A stretch of 64,000 bases of DNA from the NCBI GenBank assembly GCA_964396025.1, contig CAYNBT010000002.1, positions 1 through 64,000 on the forward strand. The letters are read 5' to 3'. The notes below the pieces were generated by a model. That model was not told the DNA's origin. It worked only from the letters and a program-made list of their open reading frames with translations, and did not search any database. Below, piece after piece: positions 1 through 8,046 of the stretch. Within the stretch, counting starts at the first letter, position 1. Each line of letters opens with the position of its first letter. The stretch comes from CAYNBT01 sp964396025 (lineage in GTDB: Bacteria; Patescibacteriota; WWE3; UBA101185; UBA10185). The position numbers were made by a program, and so were the translations under genes.

Positions 1-33
1 TTGCGGGGAATTGTTAGTCTTTGTAAGACAGTA

Positions 34-708
34 CTACTTTTTCTTTCCGTCGTCTTTTTCTTCTTCCTCGTCCTCTTTGTCTGTTTCTTTGGTTGCTTCT
101 AGGTTTGCAATTACTGCAGCCTCATCAACAACTGCTTCTTCTTCTTCTCTTTGTGGGTAGTCAATCTTGACTATTAATTCTTCTGGTTCTATATCAATCA
201 ATTTGACCTTGTTTTTGTCGTATTGTAACTGAGCGGCTGTTATAGACGTTCCTACTTCGGTGAATCCTGATACATCAATTGTAAATTCGTGTGGAATATC
301 TGAAGGTAAACATTCTACGTCTACTTCGTTTAGAAGGGTTAGCAAAACGCCCTCGCCGCTTTTTAGTATTGGGCTAAGTTCTGCGCCTATAACCTCTACA
401 GGTACGGTTGCTCTGGTTTTTTCTTTGAGGTTTACTTTGTAGAAACCTACGTGCACAGGTGTATTTGTTACCGGGTTGGTCTGGACGTCTTTAACTAAGA
501 CTTTTTCGATTCCGGCATCGCCGATTTTTAAGTCAATAAGCGAAGTTTCTCCGGCGGTTTTATATACTTTTAAAAATTCGAGTAATGATACAGCCAATGG
601 GGTTGATTCCATGCCTTTACCAAACACCACTGCAGGAACCATTTTGTCTGCTTTTACTTTTTTTGCTTTTTTTCCAAGTTCAGTTCTTTTTTTTGCATTA
701 ATTTGCAT
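34..708 (-). CDS. rplY: 50S ribosomal protein bL25, long Ctc-type
   Basis: This is a 224-residue bL25/Ctc protein, which binds 5S rRNA in the large subunit. The N-terminal domain (about residues 1-92) has the family signature KRTELGKKAKKVKADKMVPA followed by VVFGKG. A second beta-rich domain with KSGEGVLL and VDVECLPSDIPH runs from about 93 to 185, as in the Ctc general-stress subfamily. The C-terminus is a very acidic E/D/K tail ending in KKK. The ATG at 708 begins the conserved domain, so the start is well supported. The start lies 55 bp inside the upstream zinc-ribbon gene, which points to translational coupling. Identification is firm. Confidence 0.95.
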   Translation of the reverse strand: MQINAKKRTELGKKAKKVKADKMVPAVVFGKGMESTPLAVSLLEFLKVYKTAGETSLIDLKIGDAGIEKVLVKDVQTNPVTNTPVHVGFYKVNLKEKTRATVPVEVIGAELSPILKSGEGVLLTLLNEVDVECLPSDIPHEFTIDVSGFTEVGTSITAAQLQYDKNKVKLIDIEPEELIVKIDYPQREEEEAVVDEAAVIANLEATKETDKEDEEEEKDDGKKK

Positions 709-1007
709 ATAGAGTTTTTCTGTAACATTTTGTGCAAATCCAGTAATTCATCGTATGAAATACTTTTTGCACCAATAAATTTTTTTATTTCTTGCCCTGT
801 AAGGTCTGATATTACAGGCATTATTCCGCTCCCTGCAAGTGTAATTGTAATCATACTTTCCGCTTGGCAGTTAATACATTTAGCGTGCGCGACAAGCGCT
901 ACAGGAACCTCGCTTATTGTGGTCAGTTTGGCAGTTTCCAAGCTTGCACCACACTTATGGCAGAGGGTTTTGGCTAGATGTTCCTTTATAAAGTGCTTTT
1001 CTAACAT
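654..1007 (-). CDS. small zinc-ribbon protein, unknown function
   Basis: This 117-residue protein has two CxxC knuckles (CHKCG near residue 17 and CINC near residue 44), the spacing expected for a four-cysteine zinc ribbon. A lysine-rich, probably helical C-terminus ends KKELNLEKKQKK. I do not recognise a named family. It is the first gene of a two-gene unit with bL25, and its last 18 codons overlap the start of bL25 in another frame. No TM segment is visible. The ORF is opened by an ATG preceded by a good promoter at 1054-1082, which supports its being real. Confidence 0.75.
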   Translation of the reverse strand: MLEKHFIKEHLAKTLCHKCGASLETAKLTTISEVPVALVAHAKCINCQAESMITITLAGSGIMPVISDLTGQEIKKFIGAKSISYDELLDLHKMLQKNSICKLMQKKELNLEKKQKK

Positions 1008-1053
1008 GCTTGGATGCCGTCCCCTTTGAGCAGGGAAGCCTTAAAACGTTGTT

Positions 1054-1082
1054 ATTGTACTATCGGAACGTTGAATTAGCAA
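1054..1082 (-). promoter_or_regulatory. sigma70-type promoter for the zinc-ribbon/bL25 unit
   Basis: On the minus strand, TTGCTA (1077-1082) and TACAAT (1054-1059) are separated by 17 nt. It precedes the zinc-ribbon gene by about 45 nt, so this transcript would have a real 5' leader. Confidence 0.55.
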
Positions 1083-1124
1083 GCCCAAATATCTACTTAC
1101 GGTAGAATACCCTACTTATGTGTT

Positions 1125-4100
1125 TTATTCCAGCATTAACTCAATTCCTAAGTCGTTATTGAGTAGGCTGGTGTAAAGGGCTTTTCTGCCTGATATTGTA
1201 ATACTAGGGTTTTTGGTCGTAACAGTGAGTCCTAGAGGTGCCTCAAATGAGAATGAGGCCTCATCATTCTCCGTGCCTGCTTGCTTCTGCCATACAAGCT
1301 TGTATGTCTTGTTTTTTTCAGTTATGGATAGCCTACTTGCTAGATCAAAACTTATTGTTAATTTTGATGTTTCTTGCGGTTGAACATCTAAAGGTATTTC
1401 GAATGTTGTATAGCCAGTTTCTGTGCCAATAATCATTTCTTTGAATACATCTTTGGAGGCATTAACTGACGACTCGATTTTAGCTCCAGTAAGTTTTGTT
1501 CCTGCAGGCACCAGTACTCTTACGTAGTTTTTATATGGTCCTCCTGGCCAAGCGTAATCTTTTCCGGTGTGTTTGTAAGTGGCTGTTAGTGTTCCACGTA
1601 AAATTCCGTCTCTTGTTTGTGAGTTTACCTTATAGTCTAGTTTGTTTTTGACATAGTAATTTGCCTTTGTGCCTCCTAGATTTGTATTCACTACTTGCAG
1701 GTAATCGGTGTCTGTATTTATTATTTTTCCTGTCCAGTTGTTTTTTTGTAGTAATGCATTAAAGGAACTGTTCGGCAGATATATTTGAACATGCCTCTGT
1801 CTGAGCGAATTACCTAGCTCGGTCACTAAGGCAGGCATTTTTTCTTTGGGTAACGCAAATAATTTTTCCATCATTTTGCTCCCCAGAATTGTTAAAAATG
1901 ATTTCTTTTGGCTTACACCTTCCTTATAGTTAAATTCGCTATAAAATTGGGTTTTTTCGTAGAGGTTATTCTCTGTTATTTCTTCGTTGTAGGCCGTTAA
2001 AAATACAGGGCCGGTAGTTTTTAGTAGATTTTTTGCAAAGAAGAGATCTATTGCAGTTACTCCGTCGAATCTGCTTCCATCCATTTTATAAAAAAGTTCT
2101 TGAATTAATGCCGCGCTTTTTTCAAAGTCCGGATTCCAATTGGCGTTTCTTATATGAAGGTTTTTTTCTCCAAGTATGGTTGCAATTGGTTCTGGAGCAG
2201 GAATCTCTATACCTTTAAGATCTATCTGTCCGTCCGGATTGTATATATCGTCTATGGTTAAGTTTTTGATCTTGCCCTTCTCAAGTTCTAAAACTGCATA
2301 TGATCCAATGAAACCTCCTGTAGGCCTGATTTCATTTGAATTTTGGAAAAGCACCAGATATCTTTGCATTTTTTCCATGCCAATCAGATTTGGCAAATCA
2401 GTGGTAAGAGCTTCGGCTGTGTTAAGTGCAGCCCCTGCCTGTTCTAATCCATTTATATATTGATCTACATACTTTTGCTTGCTTGTTGGAACACGGACTT
2501 CTTTTAGATTTCCTAAGAAGGACTTAGCAAGTTGGATTTCTTCTTTTGCATTCAGGATATGGAGTTTAGATTCATCAAGCTGTTTTGTATCTAGCGTAAG
2601 TGTTGAATCTGGGCGTAAGACGGCCCATATTTCTGTGAATGGTTGAGTTGCTTTTGCTGTATTGTACAGCGCTTTGGCAAAATGCTTTCCCGAGCTGATC
2701 ATCCCGTTTGCACTAGTGTAGTACTCGTTTTTACCCAATATTGCAAATACCCATTTAACTTTTTTAATACTATTTTGGGCTTTATGCAATTCTTGAAAAG
2801 CTTTATTGGCAGAGGCCTTAGCCTCAGTTGGTTTGAGTTCCAAAAGTAAATTGGGTACTTGTTCCAGGTTTTCTTTTGCCCGTTTTGTATAAAACACAGT
2901 TTGTAGAGAGGGGATTCCCACAAATATGGTGAGCACAAATATAACGAATCCTACTGCCAACAAACCGTTTAAAACTGCAACGCTTTTTCCTTGAGTACTT
3001 GGTGTAGTGAGTTTTGGCGAAGTTTCTCTAAGGCGTGCAAATATGCCACTTAATCTTGTTTTTAGGCTGAGCCGTGCTTTGGGAATCTCATGGGTTGTTT
3101 CGTCAAACAGTTGATGTATTTGTTCTGGTGTGGTCTCAAGTGTAGGACTTTCTTGCTGAAATAATGTGTTAGTGAAATTTCCTTGTTTTTCTTTTTGCTT
3201 TTCTTCAATAAGTTTTGCTGGCTTAAATGAATTTTCATTGACAGTGTAACCAAACCACTTAAGAGTTTTCACTAGGCCTTCTTTGAATGGGGTTTTAGGG
3301 TCCCATTTGAGGTCCTTTAGGTTACTAGTGTCTGGAGTTATTTCGTGTGAAAGATTTGTACCAAGCTTAGCTTTGAAGTCAATTTTCACCTCTTTGTTAG
3401 CTAGATTTTTTACTAAATATATTGTTTCTAACACTGTGAAAGGTTCTTTATCTACTAACGAATATATCCTGCCTTCTGTATTTTCATTAAATAATGCCTT
3501 TATAAGTCCTGCTACTAAGTCAGTAACAAAAAGGTAAAAGTATTTTTCATTGCCGTCTCCGAGTAAGGTTAGATCTCTGTCTTCCAAGATATCTTTTAAA
3601 AACCTACCTAGATCCCCATGGGATTCCAAGTCCATTCTTGGCCCGTAAATCTCGGGAATGCGCACAATTCTAACGTTGGTGTGATTCTTTTTGTAGTATT
3701 CCCACACCAAGGCTTCTGCATAGCGCTTTGCTTCGGTTAAAGAATATTTCTTTTCTTCCTGCTCTGTTTGTCCAAAATAATGTTCCAAACTAAGCGATGC
3801 AATCATGCCCTGATAGACATCAATCGAAGATACAAGCAGGAACTTGGCTTCGGATTTGTTGGCAAGATCAAGCAGATTTTTTGTGCCTACAGAATTCATA
3901 AGGAGAGATTCCAAACTGATATCTGTGTTACTAAACATGTATGTTTCTACCCCGCCAAGATGAAAGATATAATCCACAGATTCGATTTCTTTAGGGATCC
4001 CTTTGTTAAGATCTACATCAAAAAGTGCAAAGTTAGGGTTTGTTAGAAGTGAATTGACATGAATTTCTTTGCCGTTGTTGAGGTTGTCCAGCACTATGAC

Positions 4101-4220
4101 ACGCGCATTCTGCATCAAGAGCATTTCTGCCAAGTGCGATCCGATGAATCCTGCCCCACCAGCAATAAGTATAGTAGGCGTAAGCACGGATTTTTTAATA
4201 GTCTTTTTTTTAGGTGTCAT
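1125..4220 (-). CDS. SDR epimerase-DUF4012 membrane fusion protein
   Basis: About 1,030 residues. The N-terminal third is an extended-SDR NAD-dependent sugar epimerase/dehydratase: the Rossmann motif GGAGFIGSHLAEMLL, an SS-IDVY stretch resembling the catalytic Ser/Tyr region, and a Y...K pair in KKYSLTEAKRYAEALVWEYY. A linker and a TM segment (VLNGLLAVGFVIFVLTIF, about residues 415-435) follow, and the rest matches a DUF4012-type extracytoplasmic region (VLFQNSNEIRPTGGFIGSYA, a DUF4012 hallmark). The SDR part is predicted to be cytoplasmic and the DUF4012 part outside. I chose the ATG at 4220; a TTG start at 4262 would add 14 residues. Such fusions are reported mainly in CPR genomes. The function is unknown; a role in surface polysaccharide assembly is inference. 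Confidence 0.88.
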   Translation of the reverse strand: MTPKKKTIKKSVLTPTILIAGGAGFIGSHLAEMLLMQNARVIVLDNLNNGKEIHVNSLLTNPNFALFDVDLNKGIPKEIESVDYIFHLGGVETYMFSNTDISLESLLMNSVGTKNLLDLANKSEAKFLLVSSIDVYQGMIASLSLEHYFGQTEQEEKKYSLTEAKRYAEALVWEYYKKNHTNVRIVRIPEIYGPRMDLESHGDLGRFLKDILEDRDLTLLGDGNEKYFYLFVTDLVAGLIKALFNENTEGRIYSLVDKEPFTVLETIYLVKNLANKEVKIDFKAKLGTNLSHEITPDTSNLKDLKWDPKTPFKEGLVKTLKWFGYTVNENSFKPAKLIEEKQKEKQGNFTNTLFQQESPTLETTPEQIHQLFDETTHEIPKARLSLKTRLSGIFARLRETSPKLTTPSTQGKSVAVLNGLLAVGFVIFVLTIFVGIPSLQTVFYTKRAKENLEQVPNLLLELKPTEAKASANKAFQELHKAQNSIKKVKWVFAILGKNEYYTSANGMISSGKHFAKALYNTAKATQPFTEIWAVLRPDSTLTLDTKQLDESKLHILNAKEEIQLAKSFLGNLKEVRVPTSKQKYVDQYINGLEQAGAALNTAEALTTDLPNLIGMEKMQRYLVLFQNSNEIRPTGGFIGSYAVLELEKGKIKNLTIDDIYNPDGQIDLKGIEIPAPEPIATILGEKNLHIRNANWNPDFEKSAALIQELFYKMDGSRFDGVTAIDLFFAKNLLKTTGPVFLTAYNEEITENNLYEKTQFYSEFNYKEGVSQKKSFLTILGSKMMEKLFALPKEKMPALVTELGNSLRQRHVQIYLPNSSFNALLQKNNWTGKIINTDTDYLQVVNTNLGGTKANYYVKNKLDYKVNSQTRDGILRGTLTATYKHTGKDYAWPGGPYKNYVRVLVPAGTKLTGAKIESSVNASKDVFKEMIIGTETGYTTFEIPLDVQPQETSKLTISFDLASRLSITEKNKTYKLVWQKQAGTENDEASFSFEAPLGLTVTTKNPSITISGRKALYTSLLNNDLGIELMLE

Positions 4221-4332
4221 AGGCAGTTTTCCAATCTTTATGATTGGAACCGCAAAAGACAAGCTTTTGCAGCATTGTCATTAGTATATTTGTATGTTGG
4301 GTTATTGACAAGAATTAGGCTATAATCAGCCC

Positions 4333-4956
4333 ATGGAATTAGGAAATCTCTCTAAATTAATAAAAAAGAATGGTTTTAAAATGTTGCTAGTAATTGTTTT
4401 GTGCGGTTTGATTGGTGTTTCAATATACTATGTATTTCCGCCTCGCTACACGGCAACGGGCACTTTTTTTGTTAAACGCGCTGTGGAATCATCTTCGGGG
4501 CAGTTTTTTAGTTATGAGGGCTATTATTCTCAACAAGTGTCTCTGTCTTATGCCAAGACCTTTGCAGCATTACTGGAAAGTGTAGATATTAAGAGTAAGG
4601 CACTACAGTCTTTGCAAATGCCTGTATCCGATGAAACGTTACGCAAGTTAGGCAGGCAGGTTCGTGTAAAAAGTGCAACTCCGCAATTAGTAACCTTGAC
4701 GGTTAAAGGGGAGTCTGTTGGAGAGGCAACAAATATCTGGGCTGCAGTTGCTACATCCGCTTTACAAACTGCTTCTTCTGTTAACAGTGGAGGAGATGCT
4801 TTGGTGACAGTTGTCCCCGTTAGTTCTGCTCCTATCGTTCAAATGGTTTACAGAAACATTTATCTGAATTTTTTGATCGGGGCTTTGCTTGGTACGTTGC
4901 TTTGTCTGAGTGCTCTAGGAATTCAAATGTTATCTGAGGAGGATGTTACTATATGA
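4333..4956 (+). CDS. Wzz/YveK-like chain-length or polysaccharide co-polymerase subunit
   Basis: This 207-residue membrane protein has the topology of Wzz-type proteins without a kinase: a cytoplasmic N-terminus, TM1 (MLLVIVLCGLIGVSIYYVF, about residues 17-35), an external region starting with the typical RYTATGTFFVKR strand, and TM2 near the C-terminus (NFLIGALLGTLLCLSALGI). These proteins control the length or export of surface polysaccharide. TATAAT at 4321-4326 lies only 6 nt before the ATG and no SD is present, so the mRNA is probably leaderless. It shares ATGA with the RNase H gene downstream. Confidence 0.75.
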   Translation: MELGNLSKLIKKNGFKMLLVIVLCGLIGVSIYYVFPPRYTATGTFFVKRAVESSSGQFFSYEGYYSQQVSLSYAKTFAALLESVDIKSKALQSLQMPVSDETLRKLGRQVRVKSATPQLVTLTVKGESVGEATNIWAAVATSALQTASSVNSGGDALVTVVPVSSAPIVQMVYRNIYLNFLIGALLGTLLCLSALGIQMLSEEDVTI

Positions 4957-5348
4957 AGCTTTTTACAGATGGAGGGTCCCGAGGTAATCCAGGACCCGGT
5001 GCCATTGCGGCAGTCATCAAAGATGCTAGCAATCAAATAGTCCATGACGAAGGTAAATTTATAGGTACATGTACAAACAATGAAGCAGAATACAAAGCTC
5101 TTATAATGGGTTTGGAAAATGCTATCAATCTAAACATTGCCGAACTAAGTTGCTTCCTAGATAGTGAGCTTGTAGTAAAGCAATTAAATGGTGAGTATAA
5201 AGTTCGCCATGAAAACATAATTCCCCTTTTTCAGAAAGTACTTGATCTAAAAAAAAGCTTTAAAAGCATAACTTTTACTCACGTGGCACGCGCGCAAAAT
5301 AAGGATGCCGATGCCCTTGTAAATCAAGTGCTTGATGGAGTGCGTTAA
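4953..5348 (+). CDS. rnhA: ribonuclease HI family protein
   Basis: 131 residues, single RNase H fold. It removes RNA from RNA-DNA hybrids. Residues 4-15 (FTDGGSRGNPGP) carry the first catalytic Asp; NNEAEYKAL supplies the Glu; LDSELVVKQLNGEYKV supplies the next Asp; and ARAQNKDADAL gives the final Asp. The compact length and the DGGSRGNPGPG signature fit the type I bacterial/archaeal RNase HI subgroup. The ATG overlaps the upstream stop (ATGA), so the two genes are likely co-translated. Confidence 0.92.
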   Translation: MKLFTDGGSRGNPGPGAIAAVIKDASNQIVHDEGKFIGTCTNNEAEYKALIMGLENAINLNIAELSCFLDSELVVKQLNGEYKVRHENIIPLFQKVLDLKKSFKSITFTHVARAQNKDADALVNQVLDGVR

Positions 5349-5359
5349 ACTAAACTGTT

Positions 5360-6271
5360 ATGGTAAGAATGAAGTTTAGAAAGAATCGTAAGCATGTCTT
5401 TAACGAGTGCGCCAATGCAATCAAACGTACCTTGGCCTATAGATCTTTGTTTAACTATCCACTTAGCTTCTACCAACTATCTACATTTCTTGTTTCTGAA
5501 AAGAGTTTCAGCCATAGACTATTAAAAAGGGAGTTAAAGAATCTCCTTGAAAGTGGAGAAGTATATGTCACAAAAAGCAAGTTTTATCTCCATGGCGGTA
5601 AGAAACCTGTTGATTGGTTGACTAGGCTAAACACTTCCAAAGGCATGTTATATGGCTTGAATCCTGTACTGAAGCTTTTGAAGAAGATACCGTGGATAAC
5701 TATGGTTGGTGTTACAGGATCCGTAGCAGCATTTAACTCTTCACCTGATGATGATATAGATGTTTTTATCATTACTAGAAAGAAGCGTATTTGGCTTACA
5801 CGTTTGTTGGTTGTATTGGTCTTAAAGATAGTTGAGTTGTATAGAACTCAGGAAGACTTTGCAAAAAAACTTTGTCCAAACCTGTTTATCACAGAGGATT
5901 CTATGGCTTGGCCTGTTTCTGAGCGTAACATTTATGTCGCTCACGAGATAATGTTGTTGCAACCAGTATATTATAAGGACAACACATACTTTGATTTTAT
6001 GGCTGCTAACAAATGGGTTTTAGAGTATTTTCCTCATGCAGCATTTGCAGCGCTTCCGTTTGTTGAACATCGCGTAGTTAGCAAGAGTAATCTGTTAAAT
6101 TATTTAGAAGAATTGTTGATGCTGCTACAAAAATCCTACATGTCCAAACGTAGAACCCAAGAGATTGTTACATCAACCAAAATTCACTTCAACAAGGTTG
6201 ATAGCAAAAACTTTGTGATGGAGAATTATAAAAAAGTCCTTGACGATTTGGCACTCACTTTGATAGAGTGA
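5360..6271 (+). CDS. nucleotidyltransferase-fold protein with N-terminal helical domain
   Basis: 303 residues. The N-terminal about 80 residues (SLFNYPLSFYQLSTFLVS through SGEVYVTKSKFYLHGG) look like a winged-helix module. From about residue 115 a Pol-beta-type nucleotidyltransferase core is visible: GVTGSVAAFNSSPDDDIDVF, the GS...DxD metal site. A hydrophobic helix (RLLVVLVLKIVELY) follows. Similar wHTH-NTase proteins are common in CPR genomes, with unknown substrate. It starts 11 nt after rnhA and is probably in the same operon. Its last codons contain the CIRCE operator of hsp20. Confidence 0.7.
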   Translation: MVRMKFRKNRKHVFNECANAIKRTLAYRSLFNYPLSFYQLSTFLVSEKSFSHRLLKRELKNLLESGEVYVTKSKFYLHGGKKPVDWLTRLNTSKGMLYGLNPVLKLLKKIPWITMVGVTGSVAAFNSSPDDDIDVFIITRKKRIWLTRLLVVLVLKIVELYRTQEDFAKKLCPNLFITEDSMAWPVSERNIYVAHEIMLLQPVYYKDNTYFDFMAANKWVLEYFPHAAFAALPFVEHRVVSKSNLLNYLEELLMLLQKSYMSKRRTQEIVTSTKIHFNKVDSKNFVMENYKKVLDDLALTLIE

Positions 6272-6288
6272 TAACGTAACTTTATAGT
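6248..6288 (+). promoter_or_regulatory. CIRCE operator and promoter of hsp20
   Basis: TTGGCACTC (6248-6256), a 9-nt spacer and GAGTGATAA (6266-6274) match the CIRCE consensus TTAGCACTC-N9-GAGTGCTAA at 8 of 9 positions in each arm. The promoter TTGATA (6260-6265)-N17-TATAGT (6283-6288) overlaps it, so bound HrcA would block the -35 box. The operator sits inside the last codons of the upstream gene. Confidence 0.85.
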
Positions 6289-6316
6289 AAATACTTAATG
6301 CAAAAAATCGATAAAA

Positions 6317-6335
6317 GTTTGTACAGTGTACAAAC
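6317..6335 (+). promoter_or_regulatory. 19-bp perfect palindrome in the hsp20 leader
   Basis: GTTTGTACA, a single central G, then TGTACAAAC, followed 3 nt later by six T. A second palindrome, AAACCGGTTT (6332-6341), overlaps it. It could be a DNA operator, a terminator for the upstream operon, or an RNA hairpin acting in the roughly 70-nt hsp20 leader. Confidence 0.5.
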
Positions 6336-6365
6336 CGGTTTTTTGAAAGGAGGTGTAAAGTTAAT

Positions 6366-6782
6366 ATGGCAATCATCAAATGGAATAGAACATATCCAAC
6401 TCTATGGCCCTCTATGCTTGACGACGATTTACTGGATTGGCCTAACCTCTCGTCTGACAAAGGTTTGAATGTATATGAAACTGACGATGCTGTTGTTGTA
6501 GAGGCAGCTGTTCCCGGAATCCCTGAAGATAAAGTTGAAGTCACTGTTGAAGGGAACATCCTTACCATAAGTGGAACCCATGACGAAAATCAAGAGGAAA
6601 AAGATAAAAAGAAGGTTGTATATAAAAGCAGTCGTCAAACATCTTTTTCTTACTCAACTAGCCTTCCAAGAATGGTTGATAGTACCAAAGCAGCTGCTGA
6701 AGTGGAAAATGGTGTAGTTAAAGTGACGGTTCCTAAGATGGAGGAGGAAAAACCAAAGAAAATCTCTGTAACAAAGAAATAA
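6366..6782 (+). CDS. Hsp20 / alpha-crystallin family small heat-shock protein
   Basis: 138 residues. It is an ATP-independent holdase that binds unfolding proteins. The alpha-crystallin domain runs from about residue 35 to 125: NVYETDDAVVVEAAVPGIPE at its start, VEGNILTISG in the middle, and the closing A-x(n)-NGVVKVTVPK motif. A short IPK-like tail (KKISVTKK) ends the protein. A very strong SD (AAAGGAGGTG, 6346-6355) sets the start, unlike most neighbours. CIRCE control upstream places it in the HrcA regulon, and an intrinsic terminator follows. Confidence 0.95.
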   Translation: MAIIKWNRTYPTLWPSMLDDDLLDWPNLSSDKGLNVYETDDAVVVEAAVPGIPEDKVEVTVEGNILTISGTHDENQEEKDKKKVVYKSSRQTSFSYSTSLPRMVDSTKAAAEVENGVVKVTVPKMEEEKPKKISVTKK

Positions 6783-6813
6783 CGACACGCCCTACTTAAG
6801 GCGTATGCAGAAG

Positions 6814-6840
6814 TCCCCGCGGAATGTGGGGATTTTTGTT
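6814..6840 (+). terminator. intrinsic terminator of hsp20
   Basis: TCCCCGC pairs with GTGGGGA (6814-6820 with 6826-6832; one G-U pair), followed by TTTTTGTT. Confidence 0.8.
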
Positions 6841-6864
6841 ACCTATCTTGTGTGGCTGGAGTGG

Positions 6865-6902
6865 AAAAGAAAAAAGCGCTAGGACTTTTGGTCGAAGCGC
6901 TT
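6865..6902 (-). terminator. intrinsic terminator of the 7670-6931 operon
   Basis: On the minus strand AAGCGCT (6902-6896) pairs with AGCGCTT (6880-6874), with an inner GAC/GTC pairing, followed by a T-rich tract TTTTTTCTTTT. It faces the hsp20 terminator. Confidence 0.75.
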
Positions 6903-6930
6903 AGGCAATTGGTCAAAAACTGTTTACATA

Positions 6931-7251
6931 CTATTGCGGCGTTTCAAGAAGCATACACCTTGTGCGGTATTCCACGAGCACGTTATTGGCCCGTAACACT
7001 TCTTCTAAATCTGTGTCGGCTCGTTCCTCTGGTGTCAAGTGTGAGAGTACAAGCTCTAGTCGATCATAATCTTTGCTTTGAATCAATTGAGTAATCTTTT
7101 CGCCCATTTCCTCGTGAGTGAGAACTCCTTGGTATCCCAATATCCACGCAGCGGTTGCTGGGCCCACCATGTTACTGAGAATATCAAAAGATTTTTTTGT
7201 CCCAGGAGTTGCTTCTTTGTACCATTTCCCAATCGTTACAATTACTTTCAT
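6931..7251 (-). CDS. hypothetical protein, second gene of an orphan two-gene operon
   Basis: 106 residues from the ATG at 7251, which overlaps the upstream stop as ATGA. A longer reading from 7449 would run through the upstream gene and is less likely. The protein is soluble-looking: a short hydrophobic start (MKVIVTIGKWY), then an acidic helical region (HLTPEERADTDLEEVL). I recognise no family. The strong SD-led operon, flanking promoter and terminator support expression. Codon use is less A/T-biased than in neighbouring housekeeping genes, which may mean recent acquisition. Confidence 0.65.
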   Translation of the reverse strand: MKVIVTIGKWYKEATPGTKKSFDILSNMVGPATAAWILGYQGVLTHEEMGEKITQLIQSKDYDRLELVLSHLTPEERADTDLEEVLRANNVLVEYRTRCMLLETPQ

Positions 7252-7670
7252 TTCGTTTCCTCCCATTTCCAAGCTTGTGTTGTACTTAAGTGGATAAATA
7301 CCCAAAAGCATGCTTGCATGGCAATTAGGTTCAGTCCAGTTGGGGTGTATGACAGTAGCGCGTAGTTCTTGAACAAGAACACTATTGTTGTAAGCACTCC
7401 CGTGGAAAATAACAGCAAATTTACGATCCTTACAAGTTGTTGCACCCATGCAAGCTTGTTAAGCATATCGAACACGTTCAACGCCATTAGGATCAGCAGG
7501 ATGTTTCCAAAACCAATCCACAACACAAATCCGATATGCTCGATCAAACCTACAATTACGATTCCATTAGCGATGTAATCCCACAGAATGTTCCAGATAA
7601 ACAATCCCGTCATGATACCAAGCGAATGTATCACGATTTCCACGATTCCTAGTCGTTTGAATTTGTACAT
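7248..7670 (-). CDS. small four-TM membrane protein, unknown function
   Basis: 140 residues with about four TM helices: VIHSLGIMTGLFIWNILW, IEHIGFVLWIGFGNILLILM, LVRIVNLLLFSTGVLTTIVF and LNLIAMQACFWVFIHL. The ATG at 7670 is preceded by a strong SD (AAAAAGGAGAT, 8 nt spacing) and by the promoter at 7696-7723. It is first in an operon with the gene at 6931. No family is recognised, and it could be an accessory gene. The pattern (strong SD, own promoter, own terminator) is shared with the orphan genes at 33.5-36.3 kb. Confidence 0.7.
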   Translation of the reverse strand: MYKFKRLGIVEIVIHSLGIMTGLFIWNILWDYIANGIVIVGLIEHIGFVLWIGFGNILLILMALNVFDMLNKLAWVQQLVRIVNLLLFSTGVLTTIVFLFKNYALLSYTPTGLNLIAMQACFWVFIHLSTTQAWKWEETK

Positions 7671-7695
7671 GGCATCTCCTTTTTGAGTTTGGGTT

Positions 7696-7723
7696 ATTAT
7701 AGCACATCTCTAACCTGTAGCAA
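7696..7723 (-). promoter_or_regulatory. promoter of the orphan two-gene operon
   Basis: Minus strand TTGCTA (7718-7723)-N16-TATAAT (7696-7701). CTACAGG, similar to the CTATAGG element of the 33-36 kb orphans, lies in the spacer rather than upstream of the -35. Confidence 0.65.
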
Positions 7724-7781
7724 AAACACGCGTTTGTAGGTCAAAAGAGCATTAATGGCAGTATGTATTTAGTGGGTAGCA

Positions 7782-7979
7782 TTATTGAGGTAGCAGGAGA
7801 TTCATTTCACTTTTGGAGGAACTGTTGCTTTCTAGCATATCTATCCGTTCATTCATAATGACTACCAAGTAGGTCAGTACAAGGTTTATAGCAAACGAAA
7901 ATACAAGTGCTGTAATCAGCACAAACTTGCATAAGCATTTTTTAGGTTTTTCTTGGCTAGTGCTGCTGGTTGATTCCAC
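7782..7979 (-). CDS. small single-TM protein, hypothetical
   Basis: 65 residues read from a GTG at 7979: a polar Ser/Thr/Lys N-terminus, one TM helix (FVLITALVFSFAINLVLTYL, about residues 19-42) and a polar tail containing MNERIDMLESN, which could be a short coiled coil. TATAAT (7986-7991) lies 6 nt upstream, so it would be a leaderless mRNA starting straight after the groEL terminator. No family is recognised and the coding status is moderate. Confidence 0.5.
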   Translation of the reverse strand: MESTSSTSQEKPKKCLCKFVLITALVFSFAINLVLTYLVVIMNERIDMLESNSSSKSEMNLLLPQ

Positions 7980-7996
7980 AAAGAAATTATAACAAA

Positions 7997-8024
7997 AAAA
8001 AGCCTAGGTTTCCCTAGGCTTTTT
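7997..8024 (-). terminator. terminator of groES-groEL (bidirectional stem)
   Basis: AAAAAGCCTAGG (7997-8008) pairs perfectly with CCTAGGCTTTTT (8013-8024) around a 4-nt loop, with a run of T on the minus-strand 3' side. Confidence 0.85.
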
Positions 8025-8046
8025 CGTTGCTCGCTGGATGATGATG

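Noticed and set aside
4953..5348. Possible retron or reverse-transcriptase-linked RNase H
   Set aside because: It is a stand-alone RNase HI with no reverse transcriptase or msr-like repeats nearby.
6852..7094. Plus-strand open frame beside the hsp20 terminator
   Set aside because: It runs through a minus-strand terminator and antisense to the orphan gene; its composition is not protein-like.
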